A stretch of 64,000 bases of DNA, from NCBI RefSeq assembly GCF_024323335.1, contig NC_066581.1, forward strand, positions 461,342,289 to 461,406,288. Direction: 5' to 3'. The translations under genes were made by a program, and so were the position numbers. Positions 48,361 through 61,737 of the stretch are shown one piece after another; position 1 is the first letter of the stretch, and the number at the start of each line of letters is the position of its first letter. The stretch comes from Lathyrus oleraceus (taxonomy: Eukaryota > Streptophyta > Magnoliopsida > Fabales > Fabaceae). The notes beneath the pieces are model-generated. The model saw nothing but the letters and a program-made list of their open reading frames with translations, did no database searches and was not told the origin of the DNA.

Positions 48361-51195
48361 ACAAAGATATGTCACAAAGACAAATGAGATGATCATGCAC
48401 TAATGGGCAATAAATGATGATAAATGCACAAAGCATGCAAGCAGACGTGTACAAATGAACTAAGTAATCAATCAACCAAAGTCATTCAGCACACTCTATA
48501 ACCAAGCAATGAGGCTCATACAAAGGATGGGCATTGAAGCCAACTGGAATAGGGTTAATGGTGCTCTTAACCTTGACATTGAGAGCCAAGGTGAAGCAGA
48601 TGAAAGGATATGAGGGGTGTGCCTCATGCTCTTATCCCTGGTCAGGGAGAGCTTTGAATATCAGAAGGTGTGGGAGTTCAGAAAGATGGAACTCTCTCCA
48701 CAAGTTAGACTCGATAGATCTTGGGTATTTACTCACTATGCATCAACACATGTGGTGTGAGCAAGGTGAGTGACTCACAGAATAGTAGGAGATAGGCTAC
48801 ATATCTCTTTTGTCTACCAATTGCCTTATTCAAACGACTTTTCCTGCTTGGGACAAAAGTAAACAAGCACAAACATCGCCTCTTAAGGAGGACTTCAGAC
48901 AGTTGCCTGGCCAAGTAACAGGCCAGGTCTTCCAGACTACATGAAGACAAGAGATTCTACCTCAATGCAAATGCTACCAAGCAAAGCAAAGCAAGTTCTT
49001 AAAAGAACTGAGCAACTAATGGTACCTGAAATCAATCAAATAAAATCAGTATACAACTCAAATTTAAAACCAATATAGGATAAGGATCAACAGAATCAGT
49101 CAAATGTGCAATGCACAAAGCTCAAAGCATATGAGCTAAGCATCCTACAAAACAAACAAGTTAGTTCATGATAATCAATCAAACTTAATCAACTTGCATA
49201 AGTCTCCTTAAGGCATTTGCTTCTTAACCTGAAAAGCAAACTTAAACATGAGAAACAAGACCACTAGGACAAGCCTAGGGTCAAAAGGAGATAAAAAATC
49301 CAAAACAGCAAGGGAAAGTTAGCCAAAATCAAGTTCAAAAAATTAAGAAACAAACCCAAGTGGTTTCATATTCATATCATTCATCATTATCATTTCACAA
49401 ACAAATTAGGTCAAAGCATGTCATATAGAACCTCAAAGAAGTCAACAGAAAGACTTCACTCAAATCCAATCACAAACATTTCAAAAAATTCTCAAATAAT
49501 TCATGATCAACCATCATCCATATCATGATAAGCATACCAAATTTCAGCTCATTTGGATCAAGGGAAGTAGGTCAATGAAAATCAGAAAGTCAAAGCAAGT
49601 TCAAACCAACTCATACAAAGCACCAAAACATGCACCAAATTCAATAAATCATAAAACAGTGACAACACATGATAAATTAATGGGACCAAAACCATGACAA
49701 ACTTTAAGATGTCTACAATTCACATGTCAAATTTCAAGTCCATCCAATTAAGCATTAGAATTTCACAAATCAAATACAAACATGTATCACAAAAAGTCAA
49801 TAAATGGCCAAACAGGGGAGAAAATTCCAATCAAATAGGAAATGCCATCAATAATTCCATAAAAAATTCACATGTATTCTCAACATCCATAAGTATGTTC
49901 ATGCAAAAATCCAGACCATTTCGAGTTCAATAAGAATGGTAATTAAAATCATGAAGTTGGACATCAATGGTGTGACACAAATTGTCACACCTCTATTCAG
50001 AAAAACATATCTCACCAACCAGCAATGATAAATTCACAAACTCTACACCAAAATCACCATGAACATGTCTAGTTTAAGCACAAAAAATTTCAGAGGCATT
50101 GGATTAAGTATCATCATTTCACAAGCAAATTGGCATAGCATACATAAAATGGACACACATGAACAAACCCTAGCACATTTAAAAATCCATACGTGCAAAA
50201 AATCTGGAAAAATCATCATAATAAACTAGAGATCAAGAGGATCATTTCACAAAAAATCCCATCCAATTTGGATTAAAAATGAGTGACTTATGAATTTTTG
50301 AAGATTGGCATACAAAATGAAATAAAATAGAAAAAAGAAATTGAATTAAATGTATTAAATAAACCGGCCATGGCAAAATTGTAATTATAGCGTTCATTAA
50401 GTGGAACGCTGCGTTCCAATAGAAGGCGTGTCACGAAGCCGTTGGTCACATGGGAATGGAACAGTGGATTCATGCAAAGAGAAAAATCCCAGCAGCCAAA
50501 CACGACCTGGGTTTGAATAAATTAGGGTTTCTGCTACTGTTCATCGTGTTCATCAATCGTGATGAACTTTTTTCCCAGAATTTGGAAACACATATACCAT
50601 TCAAATCAGCAAACAATGCACATCACAAATCCAACCTTGATTCTCACTAATTCAAGCTAACAAGGAAGAACAAAGCAAAACAACAAATGACCACCAAACT
50701 TCAAAACAGTGTTTCTCTCTCAATAATCAACCATTTTCCACGATTTAAGTTTCATTGTACTCAGCATGGCAAGACCTTTAATAAGCATAGCACGATTTCA
50801 AAAAATAAGAGAGTCGAAAACCAACCTCTTTGGAGATGCAGTGATGAAATGATGGTTTTCTGGCCGTGGAAAGTATAAACAGAAGTTCAATGATGTCCCA
50901 GATGATGAATGGAGGAATCTTGAAAGCCCAGCTGCCTCAATTCCAGCTCCAAATTCGAACTGCCATGGAAGAAATCTCAATTCAACAGTGTTGTTCTTGG
51001 CTTTACAGTTGGGATTCTAAGCTTGCAAAGGCTTCAAAAAGGTTTGTAGATGATGGACCAAAGCTCAAGAACACGGGTTCTTTGAAGATTTTTTCAGAAA
51101 AGTTCAAGTAAGGAAATGAGAGTTCTTGAGAGAAAATGAATTCAGATCTGTTTTGGCGAAGTGTGGCTAGGGTGTTTCCAATCAGAAATGAGCAA

Positions 51196-51201
51196 TATAT
51201 A
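51196..51201 (-). promoter_or_regulatory. Candidate TATA box in the 5' LTR of element C
   Basis: TATATA in the context AGAGTATATATTGC on the minus strand, about 1.1 kb after the LTR start. In the 5' LTR this is the likely promoter position for the genomic RNA of C, leaving a transcribed LTR part of about 4.3 kb. Confidence 0.5.
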
Positions 51202-52344
51202 CTCTGTTTAACAATCCTTAAGTTTGGTTCATGGAATGGTAATCACAATTTGCTTAATGAAGTGTTTTGGTTAATTGATGAAATCCACTTATGTTGCATG
51301 TGCATGGCACTACAGTGCGAAAATGGGCCTAAGGCAATCTCCAAATGTAATTTCTGAACATTGGCAAATGGTAAAAAGTGTAGGAAATGGTTAATTTGAA
51401 AAGTCACTTTTTCACCTCCCTCATTTTTAATTCAATGCACTTGAAAAAGGCCATTTTGATTGGATGATTTTTGGTAAAATGTGATGAAGGATTTGGATAG
51501 AGCACATCAAATGTGACTTGTAGCAATAAACCTCACTCAATTTGGCCAAATGGTTTGGAAGTTATCTCACTTTGAAGTTCAAAACTTTTTGAGAATGATT
51601 TGATCATAACTTGCCAACCACACATGAGAAATGAGTGTTCTTGGACTTTTTGGAAATGGGAGAACAAGATCTTAAACTTTCATGTTGGACAAAAATTCAT
51701 TTGAAGCTTGTATGATGAAGTAAATTTTGAGGAGAAGAACTTTCCATTTTTGGCAAATTCCAATTACAGGTCAACTTTCTATTTTTGGAAATTTCTTGTC
51801 TGACTTCAAATTCTTCACTGTGGATGTTTGACATGTTATATGAGGCTTATATGGACATGAATGAGACCTCTCAAACCAATTCCCACCATCAAATCACTGA
51901 TTAAATGCACAGTTGACCATAGTTGACTTTGCTAGGGTTTTGGTTGACTGAACCATGTTCTGATGAATTCCAAGCCCCTACCACTTGAAATCTTGATTCA
52001 AAATGATGTCACAACTCATATGAACTCTTGATGAATGATCATGGTACCCAAATTCTTCAAGAATGGCCACCATCCTCTGTTCAATGGCTGATTTGACTGT
52101 TTTGACCTAGCTTGCTTCATCTGCAAGTAACATGGTTAGATAACAATATTTTTGTACCTTTGGTTAATAGATAGATGGAAAGCAATGATACACAAATGCA
52201 ATACATGCTTGGTGATCAAGAACCACACTCACAAGATGACCCACCCACTAGGAGGGAAGCAAAGGTGCACAAAGATCCTTGAGGCAATGATATGGTATGA
52301 TATGATGCCATGAGGGATCTTAGGGACAAAATTGGGGTCTTACA

Positions 52345-52349
52345 TGGAC
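52345..52349. repeat. Target-site duplication TGGAC of element C, right copy
   Basis: Directly follows the TTACA end of the 5' LTR of C and continues into the B pol sequence CTTCATAGTTTGG. Confidence 0.95.
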
Positions 52350-55300
52350 CTTCATAGTTTGGAGTCCACTTGCCCCTAGAATCAGGCACGAAAGACAAGA
52401 CTTTCTTGAGCACAAGGTCACCCTCTCGGAACACATGAGGCTTGACCTTCTTATCAAAAGCTTTCTTCATTCTCTGCTGATATAACTGACCATGGCACAT
52501 GGCAGTCAATCTCTTCTCTTCTATCAAATTCAGTTGGTCATAACGACTCTGAACCCATTCAGCATCAGTCAACTTGGCTTCCACCAAGACTCTCATTGAT
52601 GGGATCTCCACCTCTACTGGGAGTACAACCTCCATGCCATAAACAAGAGAGAAAGGGGTTGCCCCTGTTGAAGTGCGGACAAACGTATAATATCCATGTA
52701 AAGCAAACGGAAAATCTCATGCCAATCCTTATATGTGACAACCATCTTCTGGATAATCTTCTTGATATTCTTATTAGCAGCTTCAACAGCCCCATTCATC
52801 TTGGGTCTATAAGGAGAAGAATTATGATGCGTGATCTTGAACTCACTACACAGTTCTTTCATCATTTTGTTGTTCAAGTTAGATCCATTATTAGTAATGA
52901 TCTTATCTGGCACACCATAACGACATATGAGTTGATTCTTGATAAACTTCACGACCACCTGCCTGGTCACACTTGCATATGACGCCACTTCAACCCACTT
53001 GGTGAAGTAATCAATTGCTACGAGAATGAATCTATGCCCATTAGATGCTTTTGGCTCTATCATGCCAATCATGTCAATTCCCCACATGGAGAAAGGACAT
53101 GGTGATGAAATCACATTCAGAAGTGTCGGGGGAATATGAATCTTATCCGCATAAATCTGACACTTGTGGCATTTCTTCACATATTTGCAGCAGTCAGACT
53201 CCATTGTCAGCCAATAGTAGCCTGCTCTCAACATCTTTCTAGCCATGGCATGTCCATTGGAATGAGTACCAAATGAACCTTCATGAACTTCAGTCATTAA
53301 CAGGTCTGCTTCGTGTCTATCCACGCATCTGAGCAAAACCATGTCAAAACTTCTCTTATACAGCACGTCGCCATTAAGGTAGAAACTGCCTGACAATCTC
53401 CTCAAAGTTTTCCTATCTTTCACAGATGCCCCAGGAGGGTAAACCTGGTTCTGAAGGAAGCACTTGATGTCATAATACTATGGCTTATCATTTTTCACTT
53501 CTTCTACTACGAACACATGAGCTGGTCTGTCTAAGCGCATCACGGTGATATTGGGGACTTCATTCCAAAGTTTAACCACAATCATCGAAGCAAGTGTAGC
53601 AAGAGCATCTGCCATCCGATTCTCATCTCGAGGAATATGATGGAAGTCAACCTCAGTAAAGAACGTTGAAATCCTCCTCGCATAATCTCTATATGGAATG
53701 AGACCAGGTTGATTCGTTTCCCATTCACCCTTAATCTGATTGACAACGAGGGCCGAATCACCATAAACATCAAGATGCTTGATCCTAAGATCAATGCATT
53801 CCTCCAAACCCATAATACAGGCCTCATACTCAGCCATATTATTCGTGCATTTGAAAGTTAGCCTTGCTATAAAAGGAATATGTGTGCCCTAAGGAGTAAT
53901 AATCACTACCCCAATACCATTTCCATACTGATTTACAACGCCATCAAACACCATACTCCATCTGGAACCAGGCTCTGGCCCTTCATCAAGTGTTGGTTCA
54001 TCACAATCTTTTGTTTTCAAATACAGAATCTCCTCATCTAGGAAGTCATACTGAACTGACTGATAATCCTCGATCAGCTGGTGTGCCAAGTGGTCAGCCA
54101 AGATACTACCTTTAATAGCCTTCTGAGCTCAATACTCAATATCATACTCAGATAACAACATCTGCCAACGGGCAATCCTCCTTGTTAAAGAAGGCTTCTT
54201 GAAGATATACTTGATTGGATCCATTCTGGATATCAACCAAGTCGTATGATTTATCATATACTGGCATAAGCGCTTAGCAGCCCAAGCCAAAGCACAACAT
54301 GTTTTCTCAAGCATTGAATATCGAGACTCACAATCGGTGAACTTCTTGCTCAAGTAGTAAATAGCATACTCCTTCTTCCCTGATTCATCTTGCTGACCCA
54401 GGACACAACCCATTGAGTCTTCAAGAACAGTCAGATACATGATCAAAGGTCTTCCTTCTACAGGCGGAGACAGGATCGGAGGTTCAGACAGATACTCTTT
54501 AATACTGTCAAAAGCTTTCTGGCAATCCTCGGTCCAATCATGGGACTGGTCTTTCCGGAGGAGCTTGAATATCGGCGCACATGTGGCAGTCATGTGGGAT
54601 ATGAATCTGGAAATATAATTCAAGCGGCCAAGAAAACCTCAGACTTGCTTCTCAGTTTTGGGCGCAGGCATCTCTTGTATTGCTTTGACCTTTGCACGAT
54701 CAACCTCAATACCTCTTTCACTAATAATAAAGCCCAATAACTTGCCAGAACGGACTCCAAATGTACACTTGTTGGGATTCAGACGAAGCTTATACTTTCT
54801 CAAATGCTCAAAAAAGCTTCAACAGATGCTCTACATGTTCAACTTCCATTCTTGACTTAGCAATCATATCATCAACGTATACCTCAATCTCCTTGTGCAT
54901 CATATCATGAAACAAGGTGGTCATAGCTCGTTGATACGTGGATCTAGCATTCTTCAAACCGAAGGGCATCACTCGATAACAGAATGTTCCCCAAGGTGTG
55001 ATGAATGTTGTCTTCTCCATATCCTCGGGTGCCATTTTAATATGATTATATCCGGAAAATCCGTCCATAAATGAGAAGACATTGAATTTAGCTGTATTGT
55101 CTACCAACATATCAATGTGTGGTAGAGGAAAATCATCTTTTAGACTAGCTTTATTCAAGTCTCTATAGTCCACACACATCCGGACTTTTCCATCTTTCTT
55201 AGGCACGGGCACAATATTGGCCACCCATTAAGGATATGTAGAAGTCACCAGAAACCCCGCATCAATTTGCTTCTGAACTTCCTCTTTGATCTTCACTGCC

Positions 55301-55693
55301 ATATCAGGATGAGTTCTTCTGAGCTTCTGCTTCACAGGAACGCACTCAGGTTTTAAGGGTAAGAAATGTTGCACATTATCAGTATCTAAACCAGGCATGT
55401 CTTCATATGACCATGCAAAGACATCAACGTATTCTCGTAGCAATTCAATCAACCCCTTCTTAACGGACTCTTCTAGGAGTGCCCCAATCCTCACTTCTCG
55501 TACACAATCCTCAGACCCCAAGTTGACCGTTTCCAGATTCTCGAGATGCGGCTGAATGATCTTCTCTTCATGCTCAAGTAAATGGGTAATCTCGTCAGGA
55601 ATCTCTTCAACATCATCTTCTTCTGCCTCAAATACAGGGAACTCAAAATTGGGAGATGGTGTTGGATCATTATGTTCAATGGGTTTGATCAAC
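52350..55693 (-). pseudogene. pol: pol of element B (main part, heavily decayed)
   Basis: Same domain order as pol of A and C: linker, RT, gypsy RNase H, second RNase H, integrase. All are recognisable but broken. Stops compared with sister copies: TAA at 55228 (CAA), TGA at 54639 and 54129 (CGA), TAG at 53889 (CAG), TAG at 53478 (TGG). Frameshifts lie near 54812 (one extra base) and near 52712 (one lost base, in the integrase). The integrase end is separated by element C and continues at 27888-28003. Integrase motifs CHKCQ near 53160 and VEAANKN near 52787 are intact, but the second catalytic motif reads ITNNG, so a key Asp is lost. Confidence 0.92.
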
Positions 55694-55956
55694 CTGCATA
55701 ATGATTTTGGATATGAAAAGCTTTAGAAATCAAACAAGGAAATCATTATGCAGATGAAAAGATTGATTTTATTCTTATTTTTAAGGTTTTATGTGATCAC
55801 CAATTTCATGCAAAAAGCAAAAAGGGAAAATAATTGGAAAAACAAACATATAAAATGAATTTATTGAATGAAAATATCATTGTATTAATGCGCCAACAAT
55901 GTCATCACTTCTCCTTTTGGCATGGGAAGAGGGTTTTTAAATACAATGAACATTAC
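55694..55956 (-). other. Intron between protease and RT exons of element B (263 bp)
   Basis: Donor GTAATG at 55956 overlapping the TAA stop of the protease frame; acceptor ATGCAG ending at 55694. Position, length and frame effect are as in A. Confidence 0.8.
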
Positions 55957-58900
55957 TTTGACTTATGGATTACTGTTGGAATATCCACAGCAACCCAATT
56001 ATTGCAGATTCCTCAAGGGATGACGAAGTTGCCAGAATCCTCTTCGTCCTCTTCCAGAATGGCAGCAGCTTCTTCATCTTGACTGGTGTGGATGAACCCT
56101 CCACTCTTGAACAGCCCTTTGGTGTTGAAAACCCCGGAAGAAAAGCTTATGCCAGCCCGAGACTTGTTGTCTTCTAGCTCAATCATTTTTCCTAAACCAG
56201 CAGTTGCACCACGCTCAATGGCCAACTTTGCGTCTTTATAGGAAGCAAATAAAGGAGTTCTCTTCTCAATAGGCTCAGCAATAGATAAAGCTTGGAAAGG
56301 AGTTCCAACTTCATCCTCAACATCTATATATGAGAAGGAAGACAAATGGCTAACTAGGAGAGCCTTTTCTCCCCCTACCACCACCAGTTTCTTATTCTTC
56401 ACAAATTTCAGTTTTTGGTGTAGGGTGGATGTCACGGCGCCTGCCTCGTGAATCCATGGTCTGCCTAAGAGACAGCTATACGATGGGTGAATATCCATAA
56501 CCTGGAAGGTAATCTGGAAATCACTCGGTCCGATTTTGACTGGGAGATCAACTTCCCCAATCACAGTTTTACGCGACCCATCGAAAGCTTTCACAATAAT
56601 TCCACTCTGCCTCATGGGAGGCCCTAGATATGACAGTTTTGAGAGAGTGGATTTTGGAAATACATTCAGCGATGACCCAGTGTCCACCAGCACATTAGAC
56701 ATGGCGTCGTCTTTGCAACCCATAGATATGTGTAATGCCAAGTTATGGTCTCTTCCCTCCTCGGGTAGATCAGAGTCACAGAAACTCAAATTATTACAAG
56801 CGGTAATGTTTGCAACAATGTTATCGAATTGTTCTATTGTGACATCATGATCTACATGTGCCACATCCAAAACCTTCTGCAGAGCCTCTCGGTGTGGTTC
56901 GGAATTCAAAAGCAATGATAACACCGATATTTTGGATGGCGTTTGTAGAAGTTGGTCTACAACATTGTACTCACTTCTTTTGATGAGCCTCAACATCTCA
57001 TCACAGTCTTCTTTCACATTGCGGCTTGGGCCAACAGAAGTAGGAGTTATCAATGTAGAGGAGGGATTAACAACAGGTGCCGAATTTGGAGTGCTCACAG
57101 CATTTCCAATCGGGCGTTCAACAGAATCAGCATTAGCCTGGGGCTTGGGAGGTGCTGAAAACACACGACCGCTGCGGGTCAATCCACTTACATCCGCAAT
57201 GTTAACAACAGAGGAGGATGGTAAAGACACTTCTTTCCCACCTTCTACCGCAACAGCATTGTAGCGATAGGGAATTGCTTTTTCGGAAGAGTATGGTACA
57301 GGACCGGCCGGTTTAATGATCAGTGCAGGAGACGCCTTCTGCTTGCTACTATCATACTTGATGATAACAGGCTCGGGGATCCGAAACACTGGGGAAATCA
57401 CATTGACCTCGGGCACGTCTTCATCAACATTTATTTCTGAAGGATCTCAATAACTCCTTCATCCAGCATTTCTTGAACATCTTTGCGCACCTGGCGACAA
57501 CCTCTTTGGTTAACAGAACAAACTCGGCATCTATCGTGGTCATGCTCATAATGACTATACTCACATAGCAAATGATGCATTTCGAATAGCGATTGTCAAA
57601 TATGACTGACATATTTGACTTTGTATTTGCCAGGGCAGCCCTGGACCATGTTGACAGATTTCCCATGCTCGGGAAATGGGTTCTTCTTCACATTAGGACC
57701 TACGTCCTCAAAACACAGAATGCCACACCTCACAAGGTCTTGCACCTTGGTCTTCAAAGGGTAACAATTCTCTACGTCATGGCCGGGAGCACCAGAATGG
57801 TAGACGCAGTGTAATTCAGGCTTATACCACCACTGGGGGTTAGCAGGTATAGCCGGCGGGTCCCTCAGAATAATCAACTTCCTCTCTATCAAAGAGGGAT
57901 ATAATTCTGCATACGTCATTGGAATAGGATCAAAGGTGACCCTTTTCCTCTCGTAACTCGTGCTGGTTTGATTACTGTTTCGAGGCTGGTAGGCCTGCTG
58001 TTGCGGTCGGTGCTGTTGATGTTGATATTGCGGATGTGGTTGCTGATTGTTGTTATGCTGCTGGTACTGCTGATTATCTCTAAAAACAGGTGCTATATGA
58101 GCCACCTGGTGCTGGTTACTGGCAGGACGCACAGTCTTCCTCCTCACAGAGGGTCTTCTTGGTTTCACATGGGAGGTCACAGCATGTGCCTCTCCATCTT
58201 TCTTCTTCGCAAACGCCCCATAATGTTTGGCAGAAGAGCCTTCTTCTCTGGTTAGACGTCCTTCTCTAACCCCTTCTTCTAGACGCATCCCCATATTCAC
58301 CATCTCGGTGAAGTCAGAAGGAGCGCTAGCGATCATCCGCTCATAATAAAAAGAACTCAAGGTCTTCAAGAAGATCTTGGTCATCTCTTTCTCTTCTAGC
58401 AGAGGCACGATCTGTGCTGCCAACTCTCGCCACCTCTGGGCGTATTCTTTAAATGTTTCCTTGTCCTTCTGGGATATGGCTCTCAATTGATCTCTATCGG
58501 GAGCCATATCCATATTGTACTTGTACTGCTTGACAAAGGCCTCACCAAGATCATTGAAGGATCGGATGTTCGCACTGTCTAAACCCATATACCAACGCAG
58601 AGCAGCACTGGACAGACTGTCCTGAAAGTAGTGGATGAGCAACTGATCGTTGTCGGTCTGAGTCGACATCTTCCTGGCATACATGACCAGGTGGCTGAGA
58701 GGACAAGTATTTCCCTTGTACTTTTCAAAGTTAGGGACCTTGAATTTCACAGGAATCTTCACATTGGGGACCAAGCACAGTTCGGCGGCAGACTTGCCAA
58801 AAGGATCCTTTCCTCTGAGAGTTTTTCAATTCCTTGCGAAGCTCAAGAAATTGATCGTTCATAGCGTCCATCTTCTCATAGACATCTGGGCCTTCAGATG

Positions 58901-59252
58901 GCTCAGAATGATAGATGGTGTCGTCTACCCTGGGCATGGTATGCACGACAGGAGGAGGGACAGCAAGGACCGGGCTAGATCCTGGCATAGAAGCAAAGGT
59001 AGGAGTAGGACCCTCTGGCATGAAATTGGGAGGCATCCCCCACGAGAACCCGGCTGGCATGGATGCTGGAGCAAAGTGTGCACTGGCTGTAGGCACAGTC
59101 GAGGAGACAATCTCAAAGATGACTGTCCTCTGGGGAGGAGTTGAAGGCATCGGAGAAGACTGGCTCTGGGCAGCCAAGAATGATTCCATCAGGGCACTTA
59201 ATCTAGCCACTTCCTCTTTCAGCTCGCGGTTCTCTTGTTCCAGATGATCCAT
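55957..59252 (-). pseudogene. gag-pro: gag-protease of element B (broken frame)
   Basis: The start is the ATG at 59252 (MDHLEQENRELKEEV). The protein order is as in C, with Gag capsid motif (LRWYMGLDSANIRSFNDL), zinc-knuckle variant near 57770-57820, and protease DTGSS near 56673-56690. Breaks: one extra T near 58826 in gag, TGA at 57596 (CGA in A), one base lost near 57430, and TGA at 56013 (GGA in A). This copy preserves the sequence into which the solo LTR inserted in A (near 58835). Confidence 0.92.
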
Positions 59253-59565
59253 CAGTCTTGAAATGTTGGCTCTGGTGTAGTACCGGTGAGTCAGCTTGTC
59301 TTTGAAATAAATGAAGAACACAGAGTTAGACCACAGGACAAGAAGCCGGGAACAAAACCTGCTTATGCACATGATGCATGCAATGCTCGTGCATATGATT
59401 TATTTTTTTATTTCAAAGGAACTCTAGGGTTTTCTTCACAAGTTTTAGAAATATTAAACTTTTATCACATATGGAAATATCTCATCAAATAATATCAGGG
59501 AAAAGAAAGTACAGCATTGTCAATCATATACAAGAGAAAAGGAAAATAATCATCCTATGGATCCC
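59253..59565 (-). other. ORF1-gag spacer of element B
   Basis: About 310 bp, colinear with 17736-18048 of A. The same pre-gag conserved codons are present. No other feature is visible. Confidence 0.4.
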
Positions 59566-61018
59566 CTAGAAACAATCATCTAAAGCTCGGGACACAGGAA
59601 GGTAAGATGCGCGAAGCCTCTTCACTTCTCTTTCGTAGGCTGCCTCCATATCTGCCTTCTCCTTGGCGAGTCAATCGTACTTCCTCTTCCAAAACTTGGA
59701 AGACTGAGGAAGTAGAGAAGTCCATGCATCATCAGGATCATCCATGACCTGATGTTCGAGGAACTCTATCAAAGCGTCCTTCTCTCTGATTTGCTGAAGC
59801 AACTCCTCTCGTTCACGGATCCAAGCACGTGACCGGTCTTCGTCTCTCAACTCCTCTACTCCTTGGTTATGGAGGGTTGAAGGCCCAACCATAACCAATG
59901 GTGTAGGTCTCGGATAGTCGTAAGGCATGAGATACTCATACGGTTCGCTTCCTAACCCAAGCAGTGTACGGCTCCATAGCAACACAATTCTTAGGACCCA
60001 ACTCCTTCCTTCCTTTCCTATGAATCTTGTGCCAGGCACGGACCATTCTGCCCTTCAAGCCTTGGGGATCTTTACCCTCCTGAAAGAACACACCCTCTAA
60101 CAGAATAATATTAGGTTTATCCTTTAGGGGGAACCCAAGCTGACGACGTGCCAAAATAGGGTTGTAGTTAATCCCACCACATGTACCAAGAAGAGGTACA
60201 TTGGAGAATTCACCACAAGAGTCGATAATCTGCACACCATCATACACACGGTTGTACCAAGAGATATCATCATTAGTGAGAGACATAAGTCTCGTGGACC
60301 ACCGTAGACATCCCTTATTCTCCTTGAAGGCGACCGTCTGCGGTAAGTGAGAAATAAACCACTTATACAACAGAGGCAAACATCACACAATGGTACCACC
60401 ACCTTTTGCATTCCTCGTATGCAAAGAGAAATAAGTATCACCCAACAGCGTCGGAACAGGATTAAGAGTAGAGAAAATCCTAATTGCGTTCACATCCACA
60501 AACTTGTCGATGTTGGGGAACAATACCATTCCATAAATGAGAAGTACAAATATGGCTTCAAAGGCATCCTCACTCATGGCCTTCCCATATACAGTAGCTT
60601 GAGCAATGAGGAACTCAGAAGGGAGACCTTGAATTCCACCTTTGGTAGTCATATGAGCACCAACCAGAGATTCATCTATGTGCAACAAGTCTGCTATCTC
60701 ATGAGAAGTAGGAATACTCTCTAAGCCACTGAACGGCAACTGGTCTAGAATAGGTATACCCACAAGGTAGGCATACTCCTCAAGGGTAGGCAAAAGCTGA
60801 AAATCTGGAAACGTGAAGCAACGGTACAAGGGATCATAAAACTGCACCAATACACTCATCAACCCTTCATCCACTTGAGTAGTCAGAATAGATAGAAGCT
60901 TCCCAAAACGAGCCTTAAAACCCAAAGGATCTAATATATAGGATGTCGAATTCCTTAACTCTTTCAAGTCGGGTTGTCTGAAACTGTACTTCTTTGTATT
61001 CCTTCTTTGTCTTTCCAT
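59566..61018 (-). pseudogene. ORF1 of element B (broken)
   Basis: The start at 61018 (MERQRRNTKKYSF) and the TAG at 59566 correspond to ORF1 of A. The first 211 codons are open. TGA at 60383 replaces a Cys codon, one extra base near 59945 shifts the frame, and TGA at 59671 replaces CGA. The coiled-coil part (REREELLQQIREKDALIEFL) is recognisable. Confidence 0.85.
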
Positions 61019-61737
61019 GTCTGAAAATTTTGCAAATAAACCCCTTAAGTTCCTTGAAAATTTTCTTCATTATTGATGATATGAATGCAAATGGGTGCAT
61101 GAATGCAACAATCACACTCAAGGATCAAGCAAAGCACACCAAACAAAGGTCATGGGATGGATCATGTTATCCTTAATATCAATCATCCATTTTGGTGGAT
61201 TATGGTTTACACCTTATCAACACCCAAGTTCCATTGATATTAAGGATACATGAATGGATCAACCATGAATCAAGGGTTTGTTGCATGTCACGAGCACAGA
61301 GTTTAGGTTAAGAACCACCCCAAAGGGAATGCACTAGGGTTTAAACCTGCCAAACATGCCCTACAAGAGGTTCCCATAGTCATCATCCCATCTTTCGGAT
61401 ATTATCGGAGAAACGACTACTCGTATTCCAAAAATATTCTCAAGAGAGACTCTTATGAGTGTAGTATCGCGTAACAATCGTATCAAATCTTACACTTGAA
61501 CGACTTTTGCACTACATCCTAAGCATAGGCCAAGATGGGCTTGGTAAACTAAGGTCCTTGGCTTCTAAGGTCTATATTGGAAAGAGTAATGTCTAACCAC
61601 AACGTACTTGTGTGACATTATTGATCCCAACATAACCTCCACCAAGTGAATGGACTTGCAAGTCAACTTGCTAAGGAATAACTCCACACAAGTCAACAAG
61701 ACTACGCCATTCTCCTATCCTAAGTGCACTCGAGTCC
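61019..61737 (-). other. 5' leader of element B (truncated by deletion)
   Basis: It contains the best-preserved copy of the leader stem-loop: a perfect 16-bp stem with arms at 61168-61183 and 61233-61248 and a 49-nt loop holding an ATCCA-TGGAT inner hairpin. The conserved block lies at 61371-61485. The end next to the LTR, including the primer-binding site, is missing. Confidence 0.7.

Larger units (their letters stand above)
28004..52344 (-). mobile_element. Complete Ogre-type LTR retrotransposon C (24.3 kb), nested in pol of element B
   Basis: C is complete from LTR to LTR, 24,341 bp, with a perfect five-base target duplication. On the minus strand the order is 5' LTR (46923-52344), primer-binding site, leader, ORF1, gag-protease, intron, RT-RNase H-integrase, 3' UTR, 3' LTR (28004-33382). 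The size and the order fit Ogre. The two LTRs are nearly identical by eye except for two short indels, so C is much younger than A and B. Only a few inactivating changes are visible: TGA in gag at 42760 and frameshifts in pol near 40026 and at its last codons. It belongs to a different subfamily from A and B. Confidence 0.96.
46923..52344 (-). repeat. 5' LTR of element C (5.4 kb)
   Basis: Starts TGTAAGACCCC at 52344, next to the target duplication, and ends CCGCTACA at 46923, next to the primer-binding site. It is almost identical to 28004-33382. It has two extra stretches, 13 bp near 49743 and about 30 bp near 51432-51461. The first 20-30 bases and last 450 bases are the parts most shared with the other LTR subfamilies. 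Confidence 0.95.
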
